Program-made: the position numbers and the translations under genes
Notes under the pieces: generated by a model
Told to the model about the DNA's origin: nothing
Database searches by the model: none
What the model saw: the letters and a program-made list of their open reading frames with translations, nothing else
Shown: in pieces, positions 10,173 through 24,190 of the stretch
Numbering within the stretch: the first letter of the stretch is position 1
Layout of the letters: each line of letters opens with the position of its first letter
Source of the DNA: Brachionus koreanus
Taxonomy: Eukaryota > Rotifera > Eurotatoria > Ploima > Brachionidae
NCBI GenBank assembly: GCA_016987375.1
Contig: PJRA01000263.1
Span: 1,091,226-1,143,656 of the forward strand
Reading direction: 5' to 3'
Length of the DNA: 52,431 nucleotides

Positions 10173-13100
10173 ACAAAAAAAAATATATTAAATCTAATAA
10201 TAATAATAATAAATCAATTTTGTGAATTTAATTTTAAAGTTTAATCTTTTTATTTTTTCTCTTTCTTTCATCAGCCATTAGGTGTTTTCTTAAAATAAAT
10301 AAATAAATATAATGATCAAATTGAGATAAAATTTTTAATATTAAACTGCAAGATGATTTCTTTAAGTTAGTTTTTTGAATTTTTAATGTTAGCAGATTGT
10401 CACAAAACTTGGTTATTTTATTTTTAAATATTATCAAACAATTAACTGTTTAACTTTTATGATAACAAATCTATGGTCTATTGCATTATATGACCAGTCA
10501 ACAGCATAATTTATTAAAAAAAACAATTACAGGGTCCTTTCTTCCAACTTAAATGCTTTTTTATACCCAATTTTAAAAAAAAAATTAATTTTTTTTTGCA
10601 ACATAAATTTTACATTTTTTAATTAAATTACCATTATCAAAATTTTTTTTTTTTAAATTGAACAAATTTTAAATAATGTGATCATATTTAATTAGTATTA
10701 TTTTATTAGTATACAAAATAAAATATCTTAAATAATAAATGATAATTTCAGTGTCAAAGTTAGATTTTTTTTAAAAAGAGTTTAAAAGAATATTTTAAAT
10801 ATTTTAATTCTATTTGCAAAATTTTTGAAAAACTGTTAAATGCTCTATTAACCGCCAATATTAAAATCGACCGTGTATAGACAATTTAATTAAAAATTTT
10901 TTTTCTGGACCGTTTAGTGGGCGGTCTAAACACAAAAGATTTAAATTTTGGTTTTAATCTTTTTCTAAACTCTGGAAATAACTTAAATATTCTCAAATGT
11001 CTTTAAAAATGTAACCGAAAAAATTCGACAATATTTATTATAATTTCCATAAAATACTAAATAATACAATTACCCATTTTTTTTAGATAGCAGATTAAAT
11101 TCTAATTTATTAAATTTCTTTTTATAATAGCTGATTTTATTTTTGACGTCTATATTTTTATGATTAGTTCTATAAATTAAAAAAAAAAAATTATTTTCGC
11201 TTTTTTCATTAAGTTAGCATTCAAAAATCTAATCTGATTGATTCTACCAATACTAGTGCAGCATTATGCATATTCCAGCCGATCCTGCACTATTTATTTA
11301 ACTTTTCTAAGACTTTAAGAGTCATCACGAATGGTTAGATTAATGGTTATGTGATATAGTATAGTTTAATTATAGTATAGTTAGACATTAAAAGTTCTAA
11401 TTCTTATAGTTAATTATTTGTCTAAATAAAAAGTCAACTAATTATTTAATCTCTTAAAGAAACATAAAGAAAAATTCATTTAAATTAAATCAATGCAGTT
11501 ATAATCGAAAACCTCTTTAATTGCTTAGTAAATAAGATGCTTTCCTTTAAATTTATGAATTTATTTACAGTATCACATGTAAGAAAATTGAACCTCAGGG
11601 TTTTGAAACAATAGTATTTTTCAAGTCTTTACTTCAATGCATCAGAATCTAATTAGAAAAAATTGAATGCTAAAACATCGTGGGATTTAATTATGATAAC
11701 TGATTTGAACCGCTTGAATAAGAGATTTCGAGCAGGAAATTAGACTGAAATTTTTTTTCTAAATGACAAAGAGATTATTTGGATAATTTAAGGTTTCTGC
11801 ACTGACAAAAATAAAATTCTTTACATCTTAAACAATTTGAACTGTTAAAAAGTTTTTTCAATAGACATTATTTTTTTCCAATCATCAAAATTACTTATTA
11901 AATAAAGTCTAGTAATCGAAATTTTTAATTTAATTTTTATGCATAAATTTTGTTTTTTTTTTATTTCTCTCTTGATATGACTGAAACTAAAAACTCGAAA
12001 TTTCCTGCTCCAAATTGAACAATTTAATCCTCTAATTTTCAATTCTGCATTTCTCGGCGGACTTGAAGTCTAAGTGGAGAAAATTTTTTAAGTATAGGCA
12101 GGTTTTGGTTTCATGTGAACAAAATTTTTTGCTCATTTAACTCCAAATGTTTTCTCAAATCGAATATTACTTTTTTTTTCTCTAATGAAAGCAAAGATCG
12201 TTTCTAAATACACCACAGACAGTATTTATGACTATTAGAATGTTTTTTAATAAGTTAGACAAATATTTGATCAAATAAATTTATTTTTTAAAAAGATAGG
12301 TAAATCATAGTTAGAAAGTTTAAAAAACATAAATATTTTAATGGAACTTTGATATTAATTGCCTTGAGTGATTAATGTTTCTATCAGTTGCTTATGAGAT
12401 TAATTATTCTTAAAAAAAAAAGAATTACAACTACAAAGTTTATGTTTAGACAAACAAAAAAAATAGAAAAATAATCTAATTTATAATCAAATTTGAATTT
12501 TTATTAATTTTTTTTATTTTTAATAAATAAAAACATTATTTGCTTCTAATTTTATTAGAAATTTTTTAATAATTTTGATCCTGAAAATTTAAGCGTTTAT
12601 AATATTAAAAAAAAAGAAATTAGTGAAAGCTATTTGTATTTGTTTTTCATTTTATTTTGATGAAACTACTATATTAATCGATTTTTTTTAATGTTTATTC
12701 AAAATTCAAAGGATATTTTAAAAATTTGGTGTTATAAATTTTCTTGAAAAAAAGAACTTAATTTTAGAATTGCAAAAAAGTATATTCATCCAAAATTTGG
12801 ATAATTATTCGATAAAAATTAACTTCGAATTGATGGAGGCAAATTCTGATTTGTTTTCTCAATAAAAGAATTGAGACTATTTTGTTATTTTTTTTAAGTT
12901 AAGAGATCAATTAAAACTAATTAAAGTTTTTTTGTAAGATAGAATGATAAATAAATAATAAATCAAACAAAGTATAAAAAATTAAAAAAGAATTTTAAAC
13001 TATCTAATATTTTTTAAATCAATTTAGTTTTATTGCTTTAAATTAAAACATTAATGAAAGAGTTTCTTTTTACTTTTTAGATCATTCTAAATATTAATTT

Positions 13101-14267
13101 TTTTGGATATTTAGCTAAATTTTGGTTCAGGATGATTTTGCGTAATCTTGTCTTAATTTAAATAAAAATAGTTTGAGCTCTTGTTTACGTAAAATTTACG
13201 ACAATTTTTTCGGCAATGGTAAAAGAGTCAAAAATTATGTATTCTGAAAATTTTTTTTGATTTATAGGAAGAGTTTTTAAAAAAAAAGCAACTTAATATT
13301 TTTAAGATCAAAGGGGTTTTTTAGACCCCTTTTTTAAAAATTGAAACTTAAATTTTTTAATAATTTAATAATTAACATTATTATTTTCTCTTTTAAAGTC
13401 GTTTTAATGTAGATTTAAATTAAGTACTTACTTTGAAAAATGTTTTTTTATAATTAAAATTTTTGGAGATGATCATTAAATTTTGCAAAGGCTTATTAAA
13501 AAATTATTTTCTGAGCATATTCTCAACATTATATAACTATGTTTAAGTTTTTTTTTTGACATTTTTCTTCAATTTTCTTAGTTTAAAAAGTAATTTTCTT
13601 TTTAAAATTAAAATGTAAAAACTTAAATGTACATAAAATCATATTACAGCCAATGCTCGACATTCCGAACTCCTTGTGTAAGGAAAACTCGGTATTCTTT
13701 ACATCGCAATTCCCATATAATACGATAGGGATAAGAAATATTTAAATTAAAAAAAAACGTTAATATTTTTGAAAAAATTGGTATAGAGAGTTGAGAGTTG
13801 TTAGGTAAACTTACTAACAATTATAAATTTTTCAATATTAAATAATAAATTAATTAGAATTATCATCGTTTTTAGTAAAACAAAATTTTTTCAGTCCACT
13901 TATTGTATATATTTCTTCTTTTGAGCTAATCACTTGTTTAATTGTATTTTGTTGCTCTTAGATTTCTGTATCATTGTCTTCACGATTTTGCCAATGAGAA
14001 TATTCAAAGCTCAACCAAGTTATTATTTTAATCAATTAGAATTTTAAGTTAAACAACAATTAGTTACTTCCAAGTATTTATTAACTTTTTTTTAATTTTC
14101 AAGGTGTTAATCAAAAAATGAGATTTTTTTAAATTCGTTGTTTAAGTTGAATTTATACCAAGGAGTGAGCAGCTTCTATTTATTCCGCAATTTTATAAAT
14201 TTCTTGATTTCGTTTTTTCTAAAATATTATTTAAATCTAAAAAATTAAAATAGTTATAAATTCTTAT
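10173..14267. other. Gene-poor AT-rich stretch
   Basis: No gene recognised. Small items: a (TAA)n run near 10197-10212, an AGTGCAG/CTGCACT inverted repeat at about 11254-11290, a strong AAAGGGG/CCCCTTT hairpin with T-run at about 13309-13337, and a GC-richer hairpin near 13665-13695. Short ORFs here (for example at 10234-10437 and 11845-12042, minus) have composition-driven K/I/F/L-rich translations and no motif. Confidence 0.5.
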
Positions 14268-14452
14268 GGAAAATAAAAAAATTTAAATTACATTATTATA
14301 TTAATTTATAGATTTTTGTGCAATGTTAAAGAAAATTTTTAATTTTTAATTTGTTTGCCAACTAATTAGAGAGTTGTTTAATTTTCTGCAAAAGTACAGA
14401 AAAAAATCTAATATATGAAAATGTAAAAGTATAAAATTATTTTCATTTTTCC
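14268..14452. mobile_element. hAT-like foldback MITE, copy C (diverged)
   Basis: The right half (AATCTAATATATGAAAATGTAAAAGTATAAAATTATTTTCATTTTTCC) matches the right terminal repeat of the better-preserved copy at 35912-36080. The left half (GGAAAATAAAAAAATT...TTTATAGATTTTTGTGC) is its rough inverse. Flanking octamers ATTCTTAT (left) and ATTCTTTT (right) look like an 8-bp target duplication, as made by hAT transposases. It has no coding capacity. Confidence 0.45.
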
Positions 14453-17400
14453 ATTCTTTTCAAAATAATTAAGCAAAATCATTATGCTTTTGATAGAGAA
14501 AAATCTTTCCCGTTTGATTTGAAAAATTAGATAGATTTTCTAAATAATTTTCTTAAAAATTTTTTTCAATATATTTTTTTTGAAAAATTTTGAAAACATA
14601 GACATTTTTTCAATTATATTGTTTAAAATGTTTAGGACTTTTTTTAAAGCTTCTTGAAAATTGGATAGAATTGATTTAATGAAATGCTTGTCTTAAGTGC
14701 TCTTAGAAAATTTTATTTGATCAATGATTAATTGTTTTGAAAATTAAAAATTTCCATGAGATTTTTCATCTAATGTAAAAAAAAAACATAAAAATAAATA
14801 TTATTTGATTTATTTATATTATGACCAATGTCATTAAATTATATTAAAATTAAAAATTTGTTAATTGCTTTAAATTTTATATTTCTTAGATAAAATTTAA
14901 ACAAAAAAATTATTTATAATAGAGATTAAAATTAGCAAATTTATTTAAATGAAACCAAGAATATTCTTAATATTTCAATTTAATCTCTTCATCATGATAT
15001 GGGTAAAACGTAAAGTGACGTTAGCTTTAGTATTTTGTTTTATTTTCTGAGTATTTAAAATAAAAAACGCAAATTTTCAGTCTAAAAATCTGTACTAATT
15101 TAATTTATTGGCACAAATTTAATTAAAAAATATCCGTGTTTATTTAAAGCTATTAAAAATAATCTCTCGAGACCAGTATTAATATTAACTGACTTTTTAT
15201 TTCAATTTTTATAATTTACTTTTAATTATAAAAGGTGTTAAATAATTAAATTCTTTCTTTTTTCGTTTTAGAAATTAGTTTTCAATTGCGAAGCAGTTTA
15301 AAAATTTTATTCAATGTTAGATATTAAATGTTTTTCTAAGTATTTGCATATTATGAATAAATATTCTGACTTATTTTTTTTTAATTTTTTTTTTATTTTT
15401 CTTTTATGAAGCTTAAAAAGTTAAATTTGTGATTTTAATTAATTTTTTATCTTTTTCCTCTTCGAAATTTTATTAATTTAGAGAACTAAACTATGCTACT
15501 TAGAAAGAGCTTGCATCAACAACAATTTTTGGTGTTTGGTTCCAATCTTTTACAAAAGTGGCATTAATTTTCTATACTAAAAATTCTAATTAAATCACTA
15601 ATTTTACTTAATGATTTTATTTTTAAATATAAAATGGTATAAATACTTATATAATCTAATATCAAGATTAACAGCAAATTTCAGATTTCTCAATTAAATT
15701 TTTAGTGAAATTTAGGTGATAAAAGAACAATTGGCTTTTAAAGCTTGTTTGTAATGAAATGCAGGACAACTTTTGATTTATTATAAACATTTTAGCATGA
15801 TTCGATTAATTATAGTTATTTCTTCCAAGGTATCTTAGTTAGCTTTTATTTTTACCCATTAATTAAGTTTAAATTTACTCACACCTTCTTCACATTCAAA
15901 ATTTTTTCAAATCAGAATAAAAATTTGCTACCATGCATTTTGAAAAAACACTCCAAAATAATAAAGAAAACTATTTTGCCTAATGAATATTTAACTTAAC
16001 GCTTATAAAAATTTTTAGTCAAAATGATATTTTCACCCCCTACATAAATAAAAGTTCCCGAAAATAGTTTTCAGTAGAATGACGAAATTTTCATTTAATG
16101 CTCCCAAGAACTACCTTTGGTTATGAAATTTTTTTTTTCACAATTAAATTAAAAGTAACTTCAATCAACTATTATTCTCATAAATTTCTAAGTGAAAATA
16201 CAATTTTTTAAGTACCAAATTTAAATCGTGTTTCTCGTTTAGCATTAAAATCACGTTTTTAAGCCAAGTGCAACACTCATTCTTAAATTTTTAGCCAAGA
16301 AAAAAAGATAATGATTTTAACGAGTTATATATTAAATTGCTAATAGAGGACCTAATGGATGATTCAAGAATAAACATTTTTTTTATTTTTTTCAATTGAT
16401 CATGAAAGTCTGCTTTAGATTTTGCTTTATTATTATTATTATTATACTTCATTATCTTGATTCAAATAGATTAATGATATTTTTATTTAAAAAATAATTT
16501 AAAATTTTAGTATTTATTCAGATAGTTTAATTGTTCAACTGCTTTATTTTTTATTGAATTAGTAATTCTTTGTATAAGTTAAAGACTTAAAAAAAAGAAT
16601 AAAATTTGATTTTAAACTAATTTTCTTCATTTAAAAATCTATCAGGATGTCTTGAAACTCAAACAATCACTTAGTTGATTCTTTTCAAATCTTAAATATC
16701 CTTAAGTACAATCAAATTCTAATCAAATAGTATTTTAAAATTTAAAAATATTTTTAGCACAATATGGAAATCAAAATCTCGTTGATAAAAAGCTATTCAT
16801 TTAATTTTTTGATGTATTATCAAATTTATTGTGTATTGCTGAATTAAGAAATAATTATGTTTTCATTTCCTTTAATTTGTTCAAATAAAACAACTTTTTT
16901 TTCTGAAATTAATAAAGTGAAAACATATAAAAGCATTTGAAAACAAATAAATTTCAATCTCATTTTTCAGTGCAGCATGATCATACACTGAGAAAGAGTT
17001 TTTGTCTTTAAGGAAACATTTTTTTATTAACTTATAGTGATAAAAGTCGTAGGCTTTAACTCAAAAATATTTTTCTCACAATTCTAAATAAAAAATATAA
17101 TTCCAAGCGGTAAATCTAGTTAATACGATTAACTAAGCTTATTTTTAAATTTATTGTTTAATCTTTAGTTAATTTAATTATGTTTAATTTTATTTTTAGC
17201 ATTTTTCTCAAAATATGGTTTAGTTAATTAACTTAAAAATTTAGAAAAATTATTTCAAAATTGATTTTTAATTAAGCTAGTCAATTTTTTTATCACAAAA
17301 TTCTATTCTTTACATCAAGAGATTAATCTTTGAATTTTAATCCTAAAAAAATCATAACTTGATTAGTTAGGCAGACAAATGGTTAGACTTATGGCAAATA

Positions 17401-20245
17401 TTTTGAAAAATGATATTTTCTTTATGAGGTAAACAATTTCTAGAAAGTCTATCTCTGTTTTGAAAAATAACTTAAAAGCTCAATTTATCACTGAAAATGA
17501 CTAATTGTATTTTTTATGTCTGACAAAAAATGAATGTTTGAAATTTATTTCTTTATTTTTAAGTGTTTTTTTCAGTCATTTTTTAAATTTTTCATTTAGC
17601 TTCTGAGAAAATCCATGAAAGACTTTTTATTTTTATTTCAATATTATAAATTCAATTTCTTTTTTAGTTGCAAGCATAAGCTGAAGTGGAGATCATACTT
17701 TTCAACAAACCGATATTTTTCTATAAAAATTTTTGGTCTTTCGCGGTAAATAGAACAAAAACATACCATACGACTTTCACAAGAGCAGGAATTAGAATTT
17801 AAAGAAATTAGGAAAGGTATTACAACAGAAATAATAAAGCAAAGTTTATAAAAATGAAAAACAAGATATTAATTTTTATAGAAAAATTTTTTCCTCTAAA
17901 AAAAGACCGAAAAACTTGAAGATAGATCAAATTTACTCTTTAAAATTTATGAAAACAAAGGCTGAAAATTAATTAATCGCAAAGGAAATAAACGATAGTT
18001 TATCCATAAGATCTAATAAAACGTAAAGAAAATTTAAACCAAATTTTGATAAGCTATACCATAATTTAATTAACAAAAATATTTATAGAAAGAAAAATTT
18101 CTATTTCGTAATTTTTGATTCTTGATTAAAAAGCGTATGATAAGGTATAGAAAAATGATCTTATTTTTAATCTAACAACAATTAAATTTTCCCTTATCCA
18201 TTGGGTGAAATAATTCATGCTGGTGGAGGGTTATAAAGTGAATTTTGATTCAAAATATTAGTAGAACTTGACGCCATTGTGTAACTTTAATATTTTCTAT
18301 AGTTAATTAATAAACATGTATGACCTTTCTATACTTATTTAAATTAATCTCTTTCATTTTATTTAATCAGAAAGAGCTTTAGTTATTTTCAGAAAAAAAT
18401 AAATAAATAGTTTGTATACAAAAATTTATTTTCAATAAATTTAATTTAAAAATTTGCAAAAAATACTAATTCGAATTTTTCATTTTAATCTATGACTTAA
18501 AATAAAAAAAATTAAACATTAGTGGAAAGAGGAAAAAAAGACAGACAACTCAGAACAAAGTATATATTTGAAATAATTAACAATAAAGAGATTTCAACCA
18601 GAACACTGAATTAATGCTTAAATTTTTGATATATTTTTAACTCAAATTTTATTCAAATTTCAATCAATTTTTTACTCTTATGTCAAGTTTCTATTTATTT
18701 TCATTTTTTTAAAATAATTTTCATGATTTTATCAATTTTTTTAGAATCGAAATATATCTTTTTGTGAGAAAAGGTAATTTTTAAAAATTAACTTATTAAA
18801 TTAATTATTAAATTTGTTATAACATTATAATAGCTTAAAAGATATAAACTTTAAGTATTTTATTTATTTCTAAAAAAAAACTAAGTAAAATTTTTGATCA
18901 AATTTTATTTTCACAAATAATCAAAACATTTAAAATCCGCAATTAAATTTCAAAGCAATTTTAGAAATTATTATCCCTTTTCAAAAAGCTAGTTAGGGCT
19001 TTGGAATGTTACAAAAATTCAAAAATTTTCGGTTAAATTTAATTGCACATTTAAAAAGTTTTGTTCAATTTCTAATAATGAAATTTGATCAAAAATTTCA
19101 ATTTGCGGCAAATAAAGTAAAATCTAAAAATTAAATAAAAGCATTTTTTTTGATGTCAGACTCAAATTTTTTTTGTTTCTAGAAAATTTTAAATTTGGAT
19201 TATAAGTTTTTTTCAAGAAGTTAAGTAAAATGACGAATGATGTATGACGATGGCATTATTTTTAAATCTAAACCGATAGAATGAGAAAAAAATGATTTTA
19301 AAAGTTTCTTGAAGAAGAATAAGGGCTTATCTAATTAATGTCATGGCTAGACTTTTTTTTCAAATTATATTTTTTTGAATGCTTTCAAAATATTTATTAT
19401 CGAAAAAAATTAAATTTTTATTCTCATCTGAAAATGAAAAGCTAGTAATTACTTAGCATTTTGATATAAAACTTCAATTAAGCAAACAGAACTTTAATTT
19501 TCAATTAAAAAATGAACTTAGAAAAAATTCTGGAAAAACCATGAACATAATCTTTAGTTTTAATAATAGTTTTTCTGTATGTTAATAATAATTTGATTTT
19601 TTTTAATTATTTATTTGTTTGAATAAGTAAAAGTATTTTAACTTAACCAAATTAAATATAAAAAAAATGTTTATTTTCAAACTAGATGCTTTTTTCCGGC
19701 AATTAAATTCAAATTTATAATCGAAATATTACTTTTATTTCAAATTTCTTTCTTGTTTAATCTAGCTTAATCTTACATTAATAAAGACTTTAAGTGATAA
19801 ACAAATAGCTCGAACAAATGATCGGCAATTATTCAAATATTTAAATCTAAAAAAAAATCATTTAATTTATCATTTATTTTTATCTTTCCTAAGCTTTAAA
19901 ATAAAAAAAAAACTCAATTTAAATTTAATTTTTCTTGATGAAAAAGATCTAATTTGATAAAAGCAAATTCCTCTCAATTTGAAGAATGCTTCAGTTTCAA
20001 TTTATTTTTTTACTCTTTAGTTGCATGTTTAGTTTAAACAAAAAAAAACCACTTAATTTAATTAATAAAAACAAACTAAATTTTGCTGGATTCTTTCTTT
20101 TCTCCAAGCAAACTACTTAGTCTTCAAATTTTTATATTTTACATAATGGGTATCAATTTTGGACTTCTTGGTAAATTTCTTGGTAAATCAATTTCGTCTA
20201 AAATTAAGAATAATTTATTTTAATATGGTTTTATTAATATAGGTT
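14453..20245. other. Gene desert
   Basis: About 5.8 kb with no recognisable exon, RNA gene or clear transposon protein. A (TTA)n run lies at about 16427-16445. GC-richer sentences near 17690-17830 and 18180-18290 may be old repeats but could not be identified. Confidence 0.45.
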
Positions 20246-20283
20246 TTATTTATTTATTTATTGAGCCTCATTGGCAAAAGTCA
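20240..20283 (-). repeat. Possible LINE 3' tail (GAGGCTC stem plus TAAA repeats)
   Basis: On the minus strand GCCAATGAGGCTCAATAAATAAATAAATAAAA resembles the layout of the LINE tails at 33219-33268 and 36541-36590: a small GC stem followed by a TAAA microsatellite. No body was recognised upstream of it. Confidence 0.3.
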
Positions 20284-21786
20284 AAATTTCAAAAATTCAA
20301 TCTTTACTAAAGATAACAAATTAAATGTAGAATTCAATAATAATTCAATCTGTATTTCAAAACATTTGTTTGTCAATGCTATTAAATATTAATGTTATTT
20401 ACTAATAAATACCTACGAAAATGTCTCAATATCAATTAACAATAATTATATGCAAATTTTGGCAGGAAAATAAATTATTTTGCTCAAACAATCAATATTT
20501 CTCCAACAAAAACAAGTTTAAATTAATTTTAGATTCTTAAAAGGCAAATTACCTATTTTTATTATACAAGAAATATTTCTACATTCCTTGAAAAAGGTAA
20601 AATTTTAAAAAATATTGAATAAAATGGTTAAGCGTTTTTTCGATATATTGATGAGTAGAGATTTTTGTAAATTTAAAATTTTTAATAGAAGATTATGTTC
20701 CGGAGATTTTCTGAATTATTTTTACCAAATTTTAGATATTTTTAAGTTTGAAAATTCATCATTTAAAAAATTAATCTTTTTAACATACAATAAATTGACA
20801 TGATAAAAACTATTAATAAAAGTCCGAAAAAAAATTAGAAAACATAATAAAAACAAATAAAACTATAAATTTTTAATTTGTTTTTTTTTTCTAAAAGTGA
20901 AGGTTCAGAAAATTGATAATCGAGAATTACATAGATTCAATACAGAGTATTCGATCCAATGCCAATCTTGCCCCCAACATAAATAGAAAAAATATAAATT
21001 AGATATCTTGTAGAGTAAAAGATTTTTCATTATGTTGGTAAAATAATGGAATTAACTCGAAGCATAATCTGTATGGTACATTAATTTTTAATATCATTTA
21101 AAAAAATAAATATATTGTTTTATTTTTTCAAAAAAGTTAAATGTTTGTTAAAATCTAAAAATCACAAAATGTTAAGTAAAAGTCTTGAGGTGTTGGCATA
21201 ATTATCGACATTTTTCTTATAAAAAAAAAGGTAGATTTAATTAATACAACATGAATCTTGCTTAGATCGAAAAAAAATAAAATTATTTTGATGAAGCAAA
21301 TTCTGATAAATAAAATAAAATGCACCTTTAAGTACTGATTTTAAAAATTAGCTAAAGATTTAAATAAAATTCAAATAAAATTCCTATTTTTTCAATTTTG
21401 AATAATTTTTCAAAAATCCAAGCTCTTCAAGCAATATTCTAAAAATTATTTATTTTCTCAGAATTTATTTTTTGAGAATCGATCTAATTTTGAGCTAGAG
21501 CCAAATTTTTTTAATAATATTTTGAAAAACATGAAAGCATCGAATTTTATTTAATTAGATTTAATAATTTTCTAAATGTTCTTTAGCAAATATATAAAAA
21601 GTTAGCTAAAAATGTTCATTTCAATTAAATCAGCGACTTAAATTAGATTCTATATTCGATAAAAAGAAACAATTTTGGTAAAAAAAGTTAAAATAATTTT
21701 GTTTGATTTTATTAATTTAAAATTAAAAAAATTCAAAAATTTTTCTAATTGTTTATTTTAGTATCTGTAATTAATAGTTAATGATT
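20284..21786. other. AT-rich intergenic
   Basis: One plus-strand 62-codon ORF (20615-20803) has an F/K/I-rich translation without motif and is not called. Nothing else was seen. Confidence 0.45.
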
Positions 21787-22330
21787 AGTAGTAGTAGTAG
21801 TAGTAAATAGAATATCAACTTGAACTGTAATTAAGTTCAAACAGAGCCTCTTGGGGCTATAGCTGTCAATTCAACAAAAATTTACCTTCATCCAAAATAT
21901 CCAATTTTGCCTTTAAACTATTTACACTCTGTGCGTTTAAGATGTCGCAACTCTATTAGTGAGAGAAAAAAAATTTAGGTTGAAAATATTTCATTTTTAG
22001 ATTTATATTTTGATTATATTTTAGTTTAGAGTCGTTCACCGGACTAACAATCTTAAGTTTATAAATAATCTTGAACATCTGAATAAGGTTACCTCTAAAA
22101 AAAAAAATTTTATTTAAAGATTGGTCACATTCATTTTATCCAACTTATCAGCATAATTTAATTTTCTCAGTTCTGGCACCAGTCTCGTCGCTCTTCTCTA
22201 AACCTTTCCAAATTCATTTATATCTTTTACACAGTATGGATACCAAGAGCTAATCTCGTATTATAGATATGGTCTAACAACTGATTTATAAAGAAATTAA
22301 GTGCTGTGTTTTATAAGGAATTTAGACGAT
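21787..22330 (-). pseudogene. LINE (CR1/L2-like) C-terminal region with 3' hairpin and microsatellite tail
   Basis: Minus-strand reading from about 22310 gives LYKSVVRPYL, a stop, YEISSWYPYCVKDINEFGKV, RRATRLVPELRKLNYADKLD and KMNVTNL, then across a break RGNLIQMFKIIYKL, the standard post-RT block of CR1/L2-type non-LTR elements. A later piece (about 21905-21960) carries LNAQSVNSLKAKLDI, matching the terminal 'NSFKxxLD' block. The 3' UTR has a hairpin TTGAACT-gtaatta-AGTTCAA (21820-21840) and ends in a trinucleotide microsatellite (six AGT units, 21787-21804 on the plus strand), as expected for LINEs with 3' stem-loop and short repeats. Stops make it non-coding. Confidence 0.8.
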
Positions 22331-23495
22331 TTTCTGATTAATTAATAATTTTTTTTCTAATCCAGTCTTTATTTTATCTGAAAAATTTTTATTTGTTTTA
22401 ACTCATTTTTAAATGATTTACATATTCTCGCACAGCATTTAAAAAATAGAATTTTTTACATTAAATTTACGTCTCCTCATTTAAACACAATGAATTTATT
22501 CTCAAAATTTTAATCAAGAAACTTAGATGCGAAATTTAATTTCACGTCACGAAAACCTTAAAAGTAAATCCACTTCAATGAATTTAAAGAAAGAATTTTT
22601 CAATATTGAAAATAATAATTAAAATGGCTCCTGTTGAACAAAATCTATGCAAAATTCGATTTGATTAAATTTGCAAAGATTTAACAGAATAATGCTAATG
22701 AATGTTACTTAAAGCCTAATTTTCTTAAACATTTTTTACCCTCTAAAACGTCTAAATAGAAATTTTAAAAACTATAGGCTTTACAAAATTTAGGTTTTTA
22801 ATTATCAACAGATCGCTTCTTAATTTGTTTGAAGCTTAATTCTAAACTCAAATAATTTTTTAAATGCAATGTGATTTAGTAATCTAAAATTTTATCTATA
22901 CGGTATTTGAATATTGAAATTTTTAAATTTATTTCTTTCATTCAGCAATTTAATCCACTAATTTAGAATATGATTTGTAAGAAATTGGAAGGTAATGCTT
23001 TAACCGCTCTTTGTTCACATGAATTAATTACCTTTTAGGTCGCTTAATAATGATATTTTTAAATTTTTTTTAAAAACTGTTCATGATTCAGACACAGTTA
23101 AATTAGACCTAATTTATATTCTATATTGTTTGTAGAAATATTCGAATAAGATGAAAATATGAAAAAAAAGATTTTATTAGATTTTTCTAGTAAACTAATC
23201 AAAACATCAATCAGAAGCCCAGATGAATATCAAATTGAAATATTACGAGATTGTAGATAAAAGTCACAATTATAATTAATTGAATAGAATTATCAAGATT
23301 TTAAGGATAGTAGATCATTATATTTAATTTACTTTTGAATTTAAAATTTTTCTATTTTTTAAGTTAATAATTAATAATTTAAAAAAAAATATTTTGAATG
23401 CAAACTATTCGTAAATTTTTCAACAGTTTGTATTTTTTATAATTTTTGTTAAATTTTAATATTAGTCAAAAATTTTGTATTTTTTCTTGTTTTAA
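22331..23495. other. AT-rich intergenic
   Basis: No gene or repeat recognised. More of the adjacent LINE may lie in the first few hundred bases, upstream in its orientation. Confidence 0.4.
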
Positions 23496-23795
23496 TTTAT
23501 CAATCAAATCCTCTGAGCAAATGAGCCATTGGACGAAAGAGATTATAGTCAGAAAGAGAAAGATCTCTAATTATGCTGGATAAGGAATAGACTTGATCGC
23601 TTGATGACTCTTCTAATTTACCATGTCTAGCTTTATTGTGAAGATACAAACCAATCTTTCGGTTCACCAGAGAAGTACATTTTTCTTTAAATAAGCATAC
23701 ATTCTTTCTAATTGTTCAAAATAAATTTTATTGTATTTAATGCACCAATTTCTGGAACCAGCCTAGATTGTATTACTTAACTAAAATGACTTAGC
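23496..23795 (-). pseudogene. mariner (DD34D) transposase fragment, copy 1
   Basis: On the minus strand, pieces in order are GALNTIKFILNN, LVNRKIGLYLHNKARHGKLE (the 'INRKGVVFHQDNARPHT' region, second catalytic Asp area) and DLSLSDYNLFRPMAHLLRG (the 'YSPDLSPSDYHLF' block with the third catalytic Asp). Frameshifts and stops separate them. Only the C-terminal half survives and no terminal inverted repeats were found. It is homologous at DNA level to the fragment at 50585-50940, so they are two copies of one family. Confidence 0.75.
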
Positions 23796-24120
23796 AAAAC
23801 TAAAATTTCAGAATTTATGTTTTAAGTTTCCATTTAAATTTTTTTTTAATTAATTAAACAAAAAGTTTTAACATATCAATTTGAAGAGCATTCAATTCTT
23901 TTTACTTGGACATGTAATTTGACTTAATGTTTTATAATTACAAATAATTTAGAATCAGAAAAAAAATTTAAACTTAAAAAAAAACGCAAAATTTTGTGAC
24001 TTAGCTAATCCATTAAGTCATTGTAAATTTTGGAATAATTCTGTAAATTACCAACGAACTCTGTGTATTTTAAAATTACTATAATATAAAATACAGATTT
24101 ATTGCACACACTTAATTAGT
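23796..24120. other. AT-rich intergenic
   Basis: No gene or repeat was recognised between the mariner fragment and the GC-rich repeat. Confidence 0.4.
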
Positions 24121-24190
24121 GATGGGTAATGTCAGCGACGGCCACTGGACCGCAATAACTTGGTTGGCCGTCTTGATGGCCGTAGGGAAA
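24121..24190. repeat. GC-rich dispersed repeat, copy A, with GACGGCCA hairpin
   Basis: A GC-rich island in AT-rich DNA sharing TGGGTA-TGTCAG-GACG-CCA-TGGACCGC and ACTTGG-TTGGCCGT with 35846-35901. Arms GACGGCCA (24137-24144) and TGGCCGTC (24165-24172) can form an 8-bp stem, and TGGCCGT recurs at 24177-24183. Its class is unknown. Confidence 0.5.

Noticed and set aside
13309..13337. AAAGGGG/CCCCTTT hairpin followed by T-run resembling a bacterial terminator
   Set aside because: The context is eukaryotic with no gene ending there. Probably a chance or repeat-derived hairpin.
18180..18290. Possible retroelement peptide around PLGEIIHAGGG
   Set aside because: Only one short string was readable and no second conserved block in order was found.
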